Of a stretch of 64,000 bases of DNA, positions 12,049 through 21,363 are shown piece by piece. Position 1 is the stretch's first letter, and each line of letters begins with the position of its first letter. Under the pieces are notes generated by a model, which ran no database searches, had not been told where the DNA came from, and was given only the letters and a program-made list of their open reading frames with translations. A program made the translations under genes and the position numbers. Source of the DNA: Diphasiastrum complanatum (taxonomy: Eukaryota; Streptophyta; Lycopodiopsida; Lycopodiales; Lycopodiaceae); contig CM055100.1 of NCBI GenBank assembly GCA_029204225.1, positions 45,283,685 to 45,347,684 on the forward strand, in the 5' to 3' direction.

Positions 12049-12638
12049 GTTGCAATGACCTGATCTTCTCTTTCAACCTGTTCCAATGCACAAAGCACTC
12101 TCTTGAATGTCAACAAATGAACTCAAGAAGAAATCACAAACATATGAAACCTCTCAAATCTCTTCTACCACTTCTAACTAGAAAATCAACACATAGAATA
12201 GTGAAATCTTGATCAACCTATGATCTATCCTCAATATAATGATTCTTGCCACTTACTAAGATTGAGACACACTCAAATGAAGTTCAGTAACCTCACAAAC
12301 TAGAGATCCAATCAAAATTAGGGTTTTGACAAAATCACAAAAAAGTGAATATCTCAAATTCTACATGCAATTTCTAGAAACTTGATGTATCTTCTTGTAG
12401 ACTCCAATGAGACCTTCCTAATGCACAAAAAGTCATCTAATTCCAGTAAACCAAGTGTGAAATCGTAATTGATCAAGTATATAACCCTATATTGAGTTTT
12501 GACCTACAAAAGATCAATTCTACACATGCAAAAATGCTGATTTTTTTAGTAGAGATCAATCTAGCATGCTCTAGCATTGGTAACTCCTCCAAATCCTTGC
12601 TAAAGATGGCTGATCCTTTCATAACCTGAAACACAAGA

Positions 12639-12650
12639 GCTCTGATACCA
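12639..12650 (-). promoter_or_regulatory. Primer binding site of inner element
   Basis: The minus strand reads TGGTATCAGAGC, directly abutting the LTR at 12651. It matches initiator tRNA-Met. Confidence 0.92.
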
Positions 12651-13300
12651 TGTGAAGGATTTCAGATCATTCAAGATCCAATCCATGTCCCTGATCTTTG
12701 GTTACAAAAAGGAGCAAACCAACAATCCTGCCAATGTAGAAAAATTAGCATCTACATACAAAATGAGATGCAAACTCTAAGAGATATTGATAAAAAATGA
12801 ACCAAAACATAAAATATGTTTTCTGTCCGTACAATTATAGTAGCCTATTGTATTTCACATGTGTGGAACCAAAAATAACAATAAATGAGCATTCTACACA
12901 CAAGATTGCAAGATAACACCAATATAGTGCACCAATGAGTAGTAGAACCCAAAGAGGACCATGTATAATGATGAAATGAGAGATAGAAGAGAGAAGATGT
13001 GTCTCTCCATGAGTTACATCCTTTTATAGAGTTTTCAAACCCTATTTGGCCACTTGGCTTTCCCTCCAAAATGTAAACCCTACTATTTTTGGGTCTAGAT
13101 TCAATGTACCCAAAGTTCAAATTTGAATCTCTCTCAAACTCGACTACCAACTTTCCCACACTTTAAAAAAGTGTTTATTGAATGTATTTTAAACTAGTAT
13201 AACTTCAAAAAGTTTATCTCTAATTCTAAAATGAGTTTGGCCTCTTATTGACAATTTACCAAAATGTGACTAAACTAGACTAAACTAGTTGAAATCTCTC

Positions 13301-13303
<3 letters not shown>
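12651..13303 (-). repeat. 5' LTR of inner element
   Basis: This LTR is 653 bp, starting TGTGAAGGAT and ending TCTCACA in plus coordinates. It is nearly identical to the 8047-8672 copy except for an extra segment containing CACATGTGTG near 12857. Transcription of the inner element would start in this LTR on the minus strand. Confidence 0.93.

Positions 13304-13348
<45 letters not shown>
13304..13348. repeat. TG microsatellite
   Basis: A TG dinucleotide run of about 45 bp. It belongs to the outer LTR and was the target of the inner element's insertion, whose duplication is TGTGT. Confidence 0.95.
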
Positions 13349-13351
<3 letters not shown>

Positions 13352-13366
13352 AAAAACACTTTCACA
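13309..13366 (-). repeat. 5' LTR of outer copia element, remainder
   Basis: This 58-bp continuation of the outer LTR follows the inner insertion and its duplicated TGTGT. It is mostly TG microsatellite and ends CTTTCACA, the inverted complement of the other LTR end. The next bases, TAAGA, would be the outer target duplication. No partner copy survives because the 3' end of the element is lost. Confidence 0.8.
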
Positions 13367-14260
13367 TAAGACATCTCAAAACAAAAACCAACTTTTTTAT
13401 AAAATATGATAGCACCAATACATAGTTCAATAAAATACTTTGTCATATTCTCAAGACTAAATAAAAGAAACAATGTATGTAGCAACACATCTTGGAAACA
13501 CCGCAAAAAAGGGTACACTAACCTGCATCGTTTACAAAAAAAGTTGAGTTAGTACAAGAAGGTATCTTCTGTGAGAACTACATGTATCGCTGCGTACCCA
13601 CAGTTATTATCCATGTCACTGGTTTTTTTTTTAACCATAGTTGCTACAATCTATCCTAGTTAGTATTTTTACATACTTGTAACATGCAAGCTAAGCATTA
13701 TATGTTGTAGGAAAAAAAAAAAAACTTCTTACAGAGAAGCATCTTTATAAGCCTAAAAAAAGTGACAAATTTCTTTTTCTCGAACTATTATAGTGTATTA
13801 AATAAAAAATGGGATTTTTCTGCAAACAATGCTAAACCAAATAAATTATGTCTTAAAAACATAGCATATTGAAAAGAAGGGCTCTCTCTCTCTTTTTTCA
13901 AGCATTTAAAATTGTAAAGTTTCATATGTAGTTTTTATGGGTTTAACATGCTATCAGTAGAGTAAAAGTTAGCAAGTCTCATTCTTCTCTTCTTTTATAA
14001 AAATATCGAAATTACATTGTGACATGAAAAAAACCCACCATTTGTCATATCAGGTCTATTTAAATATAAATAGGTAGGCATCAAACATGGCCTAGAATGT
14101 TGCAAGACTGCTCCACATTCTTAGAAACCTTAGTTCAACTTACGAAGCAAACAAGACATAGAGAGTTGTCTTTAAGAACCAGTATAGTAACGACTGAAAG
14201 TGAAAGGACAAAAAACAAAACTGAGCTAAAAAACCAACCATAAGAAATTCAACAAAAAAG
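13367..14260. other. AT-rich flank, no gene recognised
   Basis: This is sequence beyond the outer copia LTR, with short A and T runs. I find no motif-bearing reading frame or RNA gene. Confidence 0.5.
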
Positions 14261-14726
14261 TGTAATGACCCTAAGGGATAACCCCTAAGATGAGGATAGG
14301 AGAACAAAATAGGAGAGACTATGGAGCCAAACCGCCCAACCAAAACCTGGATCTAGCCCCCAAGCCATGCCATGTGAAGCAAGAGAAGAAGAGAGAAACT
14401 GGTAACCAAAACTCAATATGTCGACAAAATAATCCCTACCTCAATATATAGAAAGTAGAGTCCTGTGCATGTAATCATGCAATCTCTATGTAGGTCAACT
14501 ATAAATAGGTTACATCTCTTCATGCAATCCTCTTGTCTATATTCGTCACATGCACATGCAGCTCCATATGTCTCAATTAGAGTGTCTGGATCCTCTCAAG
14601 ATAATTAGTCACAAGCAGGCCTTGACATGGAATTAAATCATGGTGTGACCAATAATCTTAAATACCAGAGGGCCGATCTACCATATTAGAACTATTCCAG
14701 GTCCTTAACCAAATATGGCCATGACA
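14261..14726 (-). repeat. Gypsy-type LTR, minus orientation
   Basis: A 466-bp sequence begins TGTAATGACC and ends GCCATGACA in plus coordinates, so it has TG...CA ends. An inverted copy lies at 18723-19190. On the minus strand it is directly preceded by a purine-rich tract (14727-14739), marking it as the 3' LTR of an element whose body would lie to the right. The bases before the tract on the minus strand could encode a chromovirus-like C-terminal end (QKQFKEGR), a weak hint of gypsy type. Confidence 0.7.
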
Positions 14727-14739
14727 TTCTTCCCTCCTT
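14727..14739 (-). promoter_or_regulatory. Polypurine tract candidate
   Basis: The minus strand reads AAGGAGGGAAGAA directly before the LTR at 14726. It gives the direction of the decayed element. Confidence 0.65.
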
Positions 14740-17700
14740 AAACTGCTTCTGTCCTTGGAAGCTACTCAAAATAGGAAGAATTACAAGAACAGATCCTTTA
14801 ACTTCCAATATTAACCAAGAAAATCATTATCCTTAGTCTGACTTTCATATCAAACAAGTATTCAGAGAAAAACTACTTTCAATCATTAATCTCTGCCCTA
14901 GAGTACAAACTCTGGTTTGAAAAGTACACTAAGAGATATATTTTTTCAACTGGGTTGCACTCAACACAAGTTAGTAACATCACCTTCATGAAACACTTAC
15001 ATGAACCACTGAGTAAAATATTTTCTAACTTAGGAGATTAAAGTTAAAGACAAAATAATAATTATAGTCTGAAATTATCCACAAACTCTAGCAGATCATT
15101 CATAAAAAGTTTTCAAGTGTAACTATCCTTAGAATCCAATTCTAAGATATGATAATTCATTTAACTAAAATCCCTAGGAGAATCATTAAGATATAAAATG
15201 ATTAAAAATCAACTTTGAGTATCCTAGATACTCTGATGAGTTAGTTAGCCATGTTTCTAGCATCATATGTGAGAAAAAATAGCAATCATTCATCTTAATA
15301 GATTTTTCTGTCTCCTATGATAACTGGAGATCCAATTAAGTGAAAAATTGTACTCAAACATCTGCAGGCCATAAACTATAGTAGAACAACATCCACTAGA
15401 TAAATTAAATTCTCCACAAATAAAATACTTATCTTGTGAGAATGTCTGTGAGATCCATAGATTCTCAATTAAAATACTAGAGTAAAGAGATTCAAAACAC
15501 TGATTTGAATTCTTTAGACCGAGACTTAATCACCACACTTAAGAATCATCACAATTCCTTATAATTCACTAACAACAACTAAGTAACTATTTATGATCCG
15601 CCAATCATAAATATTTAGATTTTTATGATTCGTCAATCATAATTTTTTTGGAATCCAAAATTATACTTAATCATTCACAAGATACTAGAGTATATGCTCC
15701 ACATAACTCATAAAAAGTAAGAATCATTCCAAAATATATATATAAAGAAAAAAATATTGGACTTAAGAATATTCTTCAAACAAGATTCTAAAGACTGAAC
15801 GCATACCAAAATTACAATCATCTTCAACTACAAAAAACTTTAGATTACAATCTAGATTCACATCTAGATACCCAAAGTCCTGTTGAATATCAATTCAATT
15901 ATTATTCTCGGATTCATTATGATTTGTTATCCAAGTGAGCTCTCTGGGATACAATCACGAATGAACTGAGTCTACTCCTTAACTAAGAAATACTCTATCC
16001 CAAGAATACTGTATATCCAATGCATATAATTTTAACTGATGAACTCAAATGATTCACTAATCATGCGTCTTACAAACAATATAATTCAAAACCATCAGTT
16101 TTTGGTGAATCCACATCATACTAACCGTTTTACCAATTAACTTCATCCAAGAGTAATTAAGTACTCAAGTTAATTGACAATGATTCAAAAATCTTAAATG
16201 TCTAGGTGAAGAATTCAATTACACTAGTATCACACCACATTTAGATCCTTACCCAAATCATTTATAAGTTAATCCATAAATCTTCCATACAAAGGTTTGT
16301 TAACTTTGCAAGTATTTGTCAAAACAATACTTGATCATATGCTTATGTTCACGGACTAGGTTAAGTGCACCAAATAGCCCTAGTAACTAGGAATACATAG
16401 TAGATTCATACAAGATTACATATGTGATTAATGTCACTATGACCCAATACATAAACACATAACTTATTTGCCAGATTTCTCCTGAATCCACATATGTTAC
16501 TCACATATCTCACTGAGATCTTGTAACTCAGACAACAAAGATTTTCTATTTCTCATGAATAAATAACATATCCGAAAAATTTTTTCCAACCCAATTTACC
16601 TCTAATTACATAATTTCTTCCACTTAATCAACTTCTCTCTGATCCTAGTACTTCAACTAAGATTAGGTTGACCCAACATAGAACTCTCAGATTTAAATTT
16701 AGATCAAACTTACTTCGATTCCAATCAGAATGGAATTAGTAACCTTCGACCCTTCACTCTACTACTTATAGATAATGATTCAAATTTCAAACATGTTCTA
16801 GTTCCAAATTGTCCACACAATCCCTAGAGAATTTCTCTTACTTGAAAAGTTCCAATTAGGTATCTTACTTTGAATTTATCTGAAATTACTTTCAGAACAA
16901 ATCCCATTTCTATACCACAATTGATTCTCTTTCGAAAACTATGCAACCCATAGATTCTCAAATAGAATTTTATCCCATCACTTCACCCATCTTTTTAAAG
17001 AAATTATCAATATCAATAAAAGTTTAACTGGAAAGATGATATATGAAAATATCGAAATCCAAGAAAGTCAATAATAAGTGCATTCCACAAAAGGATTCAC
17101 TCTATTACAAACATGACTTCCCCTTCAAATATTTTCAACCCAAGTGACAGAAACTACCATTCCATCAAAATCCATTTATGCAAAAAGAGATATTCTAACT
17201 TAAACCTTAGAATTTATTTGAATTCCAAGTCTATTCACAGAAGTAGTAATTTATATGACATAACAGTCTTTTAGAAGAATAACTTTATGCTAGAAAGAAT
17301 CATATAAACTAGTTTGATGTCTTATATTCAAGAGATTACTAAGAAGTAAAGGATTAATTAAGAAAGTAAAAAATAGTTTTGAGAGTTTTTGATTTTGTAA
17401 ATAGTGAAATACTACATTGGGATCTAGATTAACTTTTAAAATTTTTAAAATACCCCACATTTGATCAAACGGTTTTATTTTTCCCATATAGCGACTAGGT
17501 ATTGGAATACACCCTTGATCATCAGATCTTTACAATTCTAGAATTTCCTCTAGCTTTTCCTTTCAGAAAACCCTTAGCCATCTTATCTGATATTCTAGAG
17601 ATCCATTGATCATCTAACTATCCTATAATCCATATAGGATATTATCTCTTGTTCCCATAAACTGGAGAATCCATTCATTCGGATGATTGGTCATGCCAAT

Positions 17701-18480
17701 CAGATGGATACAACAAATCCACACCTGACCTTGTGATCTAAACAGAAGAATTAACATGGTTCAACATTACATTTTGATCCTTTCAAGTAAATGATAAACT
17801 TCGAATCCCCTTGGATCCAAGAGCATTTACTTTAGAGACAAGCTTTTATCAACTAATAGATCAACTATCACAAAATTTTTGTCAAAGAATAAAGAACTAC
17901 CTCCAAATCTTTTTCATTTTAATCCAGTTAATTACTTTAAGTAGTTACCAAATGAACCAAGAAAAAAAATCAACTATCAAGCCACCAGAAGCCCAAAGCC
18001 CAAAAAAAAGCTCTAACAAAGTACACAAAAATAAATTAAAAGTAAACAAGAGCAGCCAACTAAAACCTTAGAAGATAGTAAAAATGTAACTCACAACAAA
18101 TCCAAAACAATAACAACCAAGAAGACAGCCAAGCTAGCTACACAATAAGAATCCAACAAGAAAGATAGAGCACCAAGAAACGAAGAAAAACAACAACAAA
18201 AAACACAACTATCCTAAAAAACTATAAAGAAAAACAACAACAAACATAAAGGACACCACGATGTTACCAAATATAACCATGACAAAACCACAAGAAGAAG
18301 TAACCAACAACAAAGCAACATAAGCCCAAACCCCAAGACAAAAGCGCTAACATAGTAAACTAAACCAACTAAAAGGCAAACGTGAGCAGCCAACAAAATC
18401 ACAACAGAAAAAAAAATACTAGTAACTCAAAAACTTTAAAAAGCTACAACAACCAAGAGAGGGGGTGTAAAGGCTCCACT
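14740..18480. other. AT-rich interval between inverted LTR copies
   Basis: About 3.7 kb with no reading frame that carries a recognisable domain; frames are under about 90 codons. Position suggests the decayed body of the minus-strand gypsy element ending at 14727, but I cannot align any residue to gag or pol. Confidence 0.4.
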
Positions 18481-18596
18481 CTCATAAGTAAGGAGCTTGT
18501 CTTGGATTAGTTTCCCTAAGTAGTGCTCTCAAGTTGTTTAGGCCAAACTGAAACCAAACTCTTGCCATTTTTTCCTCGAGCCTTCCTTAGTGCGCC

Positions 18597-18722
18597 ATGG
18601 ACTCCGCTATGTCCTCAGGTGAAGAACCGTCTTTACCACCTCCTCCTCTTGAGCTACATACCGCAGAGCTTGTAGAGGCCTTCAACTCTCTTCAAAACTA
18701 AATCTTGGAAATGCAATCTAGG
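18597..18722 (+). pseudogene. Possible gypsy Gag N-terminal fragment
   Basis: From ATG at 18599 the frame reads MDSAMSSGEEPSLPPPPLEL and continues to ELVEAFNSLQN, then a stop and ILEMQSR, then meets the LTR at 18723. A short acidic and proline-rich start followed by a coiled-coil-like stretch is typical of chromovirus Gag N-termini. It is only about 40 residues, so the call rests on context. Confidence 0.35.
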
Positions 18723-19190
18723 TGTTATGGCCATATTTGGTTAAGGACCTGGAATAGTCCTAATACGGTAGACCGGCCCTCCAGTATTAGAGATTGTTGG
18801 TCAAGCCATGATTTAATTCCATTTCAAGGCCAGTTTGTGACTAATAACCTTGAGAGGACCCAGACACTCTAATTGAGACATATGGAGTATTGCATGTCTG
18901 TGTGACGGATATAGGCAGGAGGACTGCATGAAGAGATGCGATATATTTATAGTTGACCTGCATGGGGGTTGCATGGTTTCATGCACTACTCTTTATATAA
19001 TGAGGTGGGGATTCTCCTGTCGACATATTGGGTTTAGGTTACCAGTTTCTCTCTTCTCCTCTTGCTTCACCTGGCATGGCTTGGGGGTTAGATCCAGTTT
19101 GATCTAGGATTGGTTGGGCAGTTTGGCTCCATAGTCTCTCTTATTGTGTTCTCCTATCCTCATCTTAGGGGCAATCCTTTAGGGTCTTAA
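18723..19190 (+). repeat. Gypsy-type LTR, plus orientation (inverted copy)
   Basis: A 468-bp sequence starts TGTTATGGCCATATTTGG and ends near AGGGTCTTAA. It is the inverted counterpart of 14261-14726 along its whole length. A degenerate primer-site-like TGGTATAAGTGATC follows at 19194-19207, which would make this a 5' LTR of a plus-strand element. No gag or pol follows it, so it may be an isolated remnant. Confidence 0.65.
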
Positions 19191-19580
19191 TTTTGGTATA
19201 AGTGATCGGGAAATGTATTTCGAAGTTAGGATTTTGGTAATCCCAGTAAATAATTGCTTAATACTAGATATTAATTTCCTGGAATAAATTCATTTAGCTA
19301 TATTCATAATTGATATCTTTGTAACCATTGAGTTATCCGCAGTTTTGGATGTCAATTGTGATGTTAGAAGTAGAATCTGATACATGGATTACATTGTATC
19401 TGTTAATTGATAAAAGCTTGTCCCTAGAGTTAATGCTCTTGCAGAATAAAAAGAAAAGGAGAAAAAAGAGATTTGAAATACTCCAACCTATCAGTAGTAC
19501 CAAATTCATTAAAAAAAGAAAGCAAACTAGAATCAAAATTAGACATTTTAAACAAAAACAACAGAAGTAAAATTTCAAAT

Positions 19581-19820
19581 ATCGCTCTCAGGCGCAAGCC
19601 GCAGGTCAGACAAGCACGCCAAGGCAACGTGCGCTTGAGAGAGATATTTCAAGTTGGAGTATTAGATCCGAGCGCAAGAACACAGAGCACAAAAAAAGAG
19701 AGATGCGAAGTGCGCTTGAATGTGATACCGGACGAGGCAATATCGGTTCCAAGCGCAAAATAGTCAACAGAGGGTAATGAGAGCAAGCGGCGCGCTTGAA
19801 ATCGATATCCGACAAAGCAT
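19581..19820. repeat. Tandem array of ~80-bp units with inverted ends, left block
   Basis: Three diverged units start near 19581, 19660 and 19740, a period of about 80 bp. Each begins with a motif like ATCGCTCTCAAGCGCAA and ends with its reverse complement, like TGCGCTTGAGAGAGATAT (19630, 19710, 19791). The interiors are poorly conserved, while the inverted motifs are kept, so each unit could fold as a hairpin. The array resumes at 20181, across a G-box-rich promoter-like segment. Confidence 0.75.
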
Positions 19821-19894
19821 TCATAAATTTGCGTGAAAATCCGAGCCGAAAAAGACCTATTTATAAAGAAAAATTGCACATGTGGAGGAGTGGG

Positions 19895-20136
19895 AAAAGA
19901 ACACGTGTCGACTTGCGATTGGTCAAAATAAATGCACCGTACCTAGAATGATTGATCTGACATCTGTCATGTGCAAGAATGACATGCGTCGAGAACAGAT
20001 TAGTGCACGTGTCTCAGCCCACGTGGCCTCATTATTGGGTCATCATTGTCAGTATGGACATTCCACGTGGACCAGTAATCTGACGACATGTGTCTTCGTC
20101 GTCTTCTCACACGTGCAAAATTTTCGGATATATAAG
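19895..20136 (+). promoter_or_regulatory. G-box cluster and TATA box upstream of H3-like pseudogene
   Basis: Five CACGTG-type motifs occur in about 220 bp: GAACACGTGTCG (about 19899), GCACGTGTC (about 20007), CCCACGTGGCC (about 20019), TCCACGTGGAC (about 20063) and CACACGTGCAA (about 20109). TATATAAG follows near 20129. An inverted CCAAT box (ATTGG) lies near 19917. This arrangement suggests a real plant promoter of the kind bound by bZIP or bHLH factors; plant histone promoters are also rich in ACGT cores. It points into the H3-like sequence 300 bp downstream. Whether it is still active cannot be seen. Confidence 0.5.
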
Positions 20137-20180
20137 TCCTCGAAGTTTTCATTTTTTTTGCAAAATTTTCACTTTTTGCT

Positions 20181-20345
20181 CCCAATATCGCTCTCAAGCG
20201 CACTCTTTCACCGTTCAAGCTTCCGCCCTCTCACAGTGCGCTCGAGTCCGATACCGTTGGTAGTGCAATATCGCTTTCAAGCACGCATCTCTTTTCATTC
20301 AGATCTTGCGCTCAAAATCAATATTCAGTTTTGGTATCGATCTCT
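20181..20345. repeat. Tandem array of ~80-bp units with inverted ends, right block
   Basis: This block continues the left array with units starting near 20181 and 20268 and a half unit near 20335. Forward motifs AATATCGCTCTCAAGCGCA (20184), AATATCGCTTTCAAGCACGC (20268) and TATCGATCTCTAGCGC (20335) alternate with reverse motifs GTGCGCTCGAGTCCGATAC (20238) and TTGCGCTCAAAATCAATATT (20307). The block ends about 85 bp before the H3-like ATG, so it would lie in that gene's 5' leader. Confidence 0.7.
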
Positions 20346-20429
20346 AGCGCCCTTTTATCGCAAATTTTTTTGTTTTCAACCACTTTTCTTTTGTTCAAAG
20401 TTGTTTTTGTTAATCTTCTTCTTCTGAGA

Positions 20430-20823
20430 ATGATGGCCAAGACCAAATCCACTGCCCATGCCATACCCACTGTATAGCCATCCCATTTCCGTGTTTCCCC
20501 TGGTACTGGCCATAGGCGTGGCAAGAAGTAGGTCTGGTTGAGGGAAATCAGAAAACTCCAGAGATCAACTGAATTGTTGATCCCTAGAGCTCCTTTTGGC
20601 CGATCTGTACGGAATGTCACTCTGTCACTTGGGCTGAATGTTCATTTTGCCGTGACAGCCATGCAGGCCTTACAGGGTGCTGCAGAAGATTTTCTGTCCC
20701 AATTTTTTGAGGATACTTGTCTTTTGGCAGTGCATGGTAAGCGTGTCACCATCATGCCAAAGGATTTTGTCATTCTCAAAAGGCTTCGGGACAGATATTC
20801 TGGTTTGCATGTTGATAATGCCA
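20430..20823 (+). pseudogene. Histone H3-like (possibly CENH3-like) pseudogene
   Basis: The frame opens MMAKTKSTA, matching the H3 N-terminus (MARTKQTA). The reading passes two in-frame TAG stops (about 20475 and 20529) and then covers a whole histone fold without introns: alpha-N LREIRKLQRSTELLIP, alpha-1 around APFGRSVRNV, alpha-2 MQALQGAAEDFLSQFFEDT, then HGKRVTIMPKDF and a last helix LKRLRDRYSG. Core residues typical of H3 are kept. Divergence from canonical H3, a short divergent tail and the AAEDF and KDF features recall centromeric H3, but proof needs a tree. It could be a retrocopy or a decayed single-exon gene. The frame runs on about 54 codons past the fold before a stop at 20984, probably because the original stop is lost or a fused gene is present. 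A promoter-like cluster lies upstream. Confidence 0.75.
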
Positions 20824-20854
20824 GCACCTCCAGAGACCTGCTTTTGGATAGAAC

Positions 20855-21290
20855 CTATTGTCTACTACCTCTAGGAGGAAGAGAAAGCAGCCTATCCCCA
20901 AGAAGACTGGATCTCGAAGGCCAACTGCTTCCCTTCCTCCTAGACGTATCCCGGCCAAGAAACTTGTGTCTTCCTGGGCTCTGAGTCAGATGCTGAATAA
21001 TCTGACCCATATCGAGAATCTTCACCCCTTCCTCCACCTATTATTCATCCAGCTCCTCAGCAGGTTTCATCACCAAAAGTGTTGATTACCCAAGAGGAGC
21101 TAGACAAAATAACAAAGAAATTTGTAAATATTGTTTCCACTTATGTTTCTACTCATGTACATAATCTTTTTGTGAGAATTCCATACAATCCAGCCCAGGT
21201 TTATTTTGATTCTGACCATTATAATCAATACGAGGCCTACCTAGCTAATAAAATTGATCTTCTAGGCAACTTTTTCTATTTTTTTCTTCC
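20855..21290 (+). pseudogene. Unidentified coding relic downstream of histone fold
   Basis: Pieces in shifted frames read like one protein: a basic patch SRRKRKQPIPKKTGSRRPT (frame starting near 20858), an acidic SESDAE stretch, PPPIIHPAPQQ, then LITQEELDKITKKFVNIVS and on to NPAQVYFDSDHYNQYEAYLANKI (ending near 21257). Frameshifts and a stop separate the parts. The composition suggests a nuclear protein or a retroelement Gag linker; I do not recognise a domain. It may have been joined to the histone fold upstream. Confidence 0.35.
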
Positions 21291-21363
21291 AGATACACGT
21301 AGAAGCTTTAGATTAGGTTCCAAATTTTGTGCCAAGAGATCTAATGGTTATCTCTTCAATTGA

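Larger units (their letters stand above)
8047..13303 (-). mobile_element. Complete non-autonomous copia-like LTR element with unknown ORF
   Basis: The element is bounded by two LTRs (8047-8672 and 12651-13303) and flanked by the 5-bp duplication TGTGT (8042-8046 and 13304-13308). It has a primer binding site at 12639-12650 and a polypurine tract at 8673-8682. Read on the minus strand it encodes gag, a zinc knuckle, protease and the start of the GAG-pre-integrase region. It then has a long open frame unlike pol; no integrase core, reverse transcriptase or RNase H is visible. Its movement would need enzymes in trans. The LTRs look very similar apart from an indel of roughly 27-30 bp, so it is fairly young. 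The gag-protease region carries two frameshifts. Confidence 0.88.

Noticed and set aside
13304-13348. Repeat array as CRISPR or satellite
   Set aside because: It is a simple TG microsatellite in a plant LTR; no spacer structure exists.
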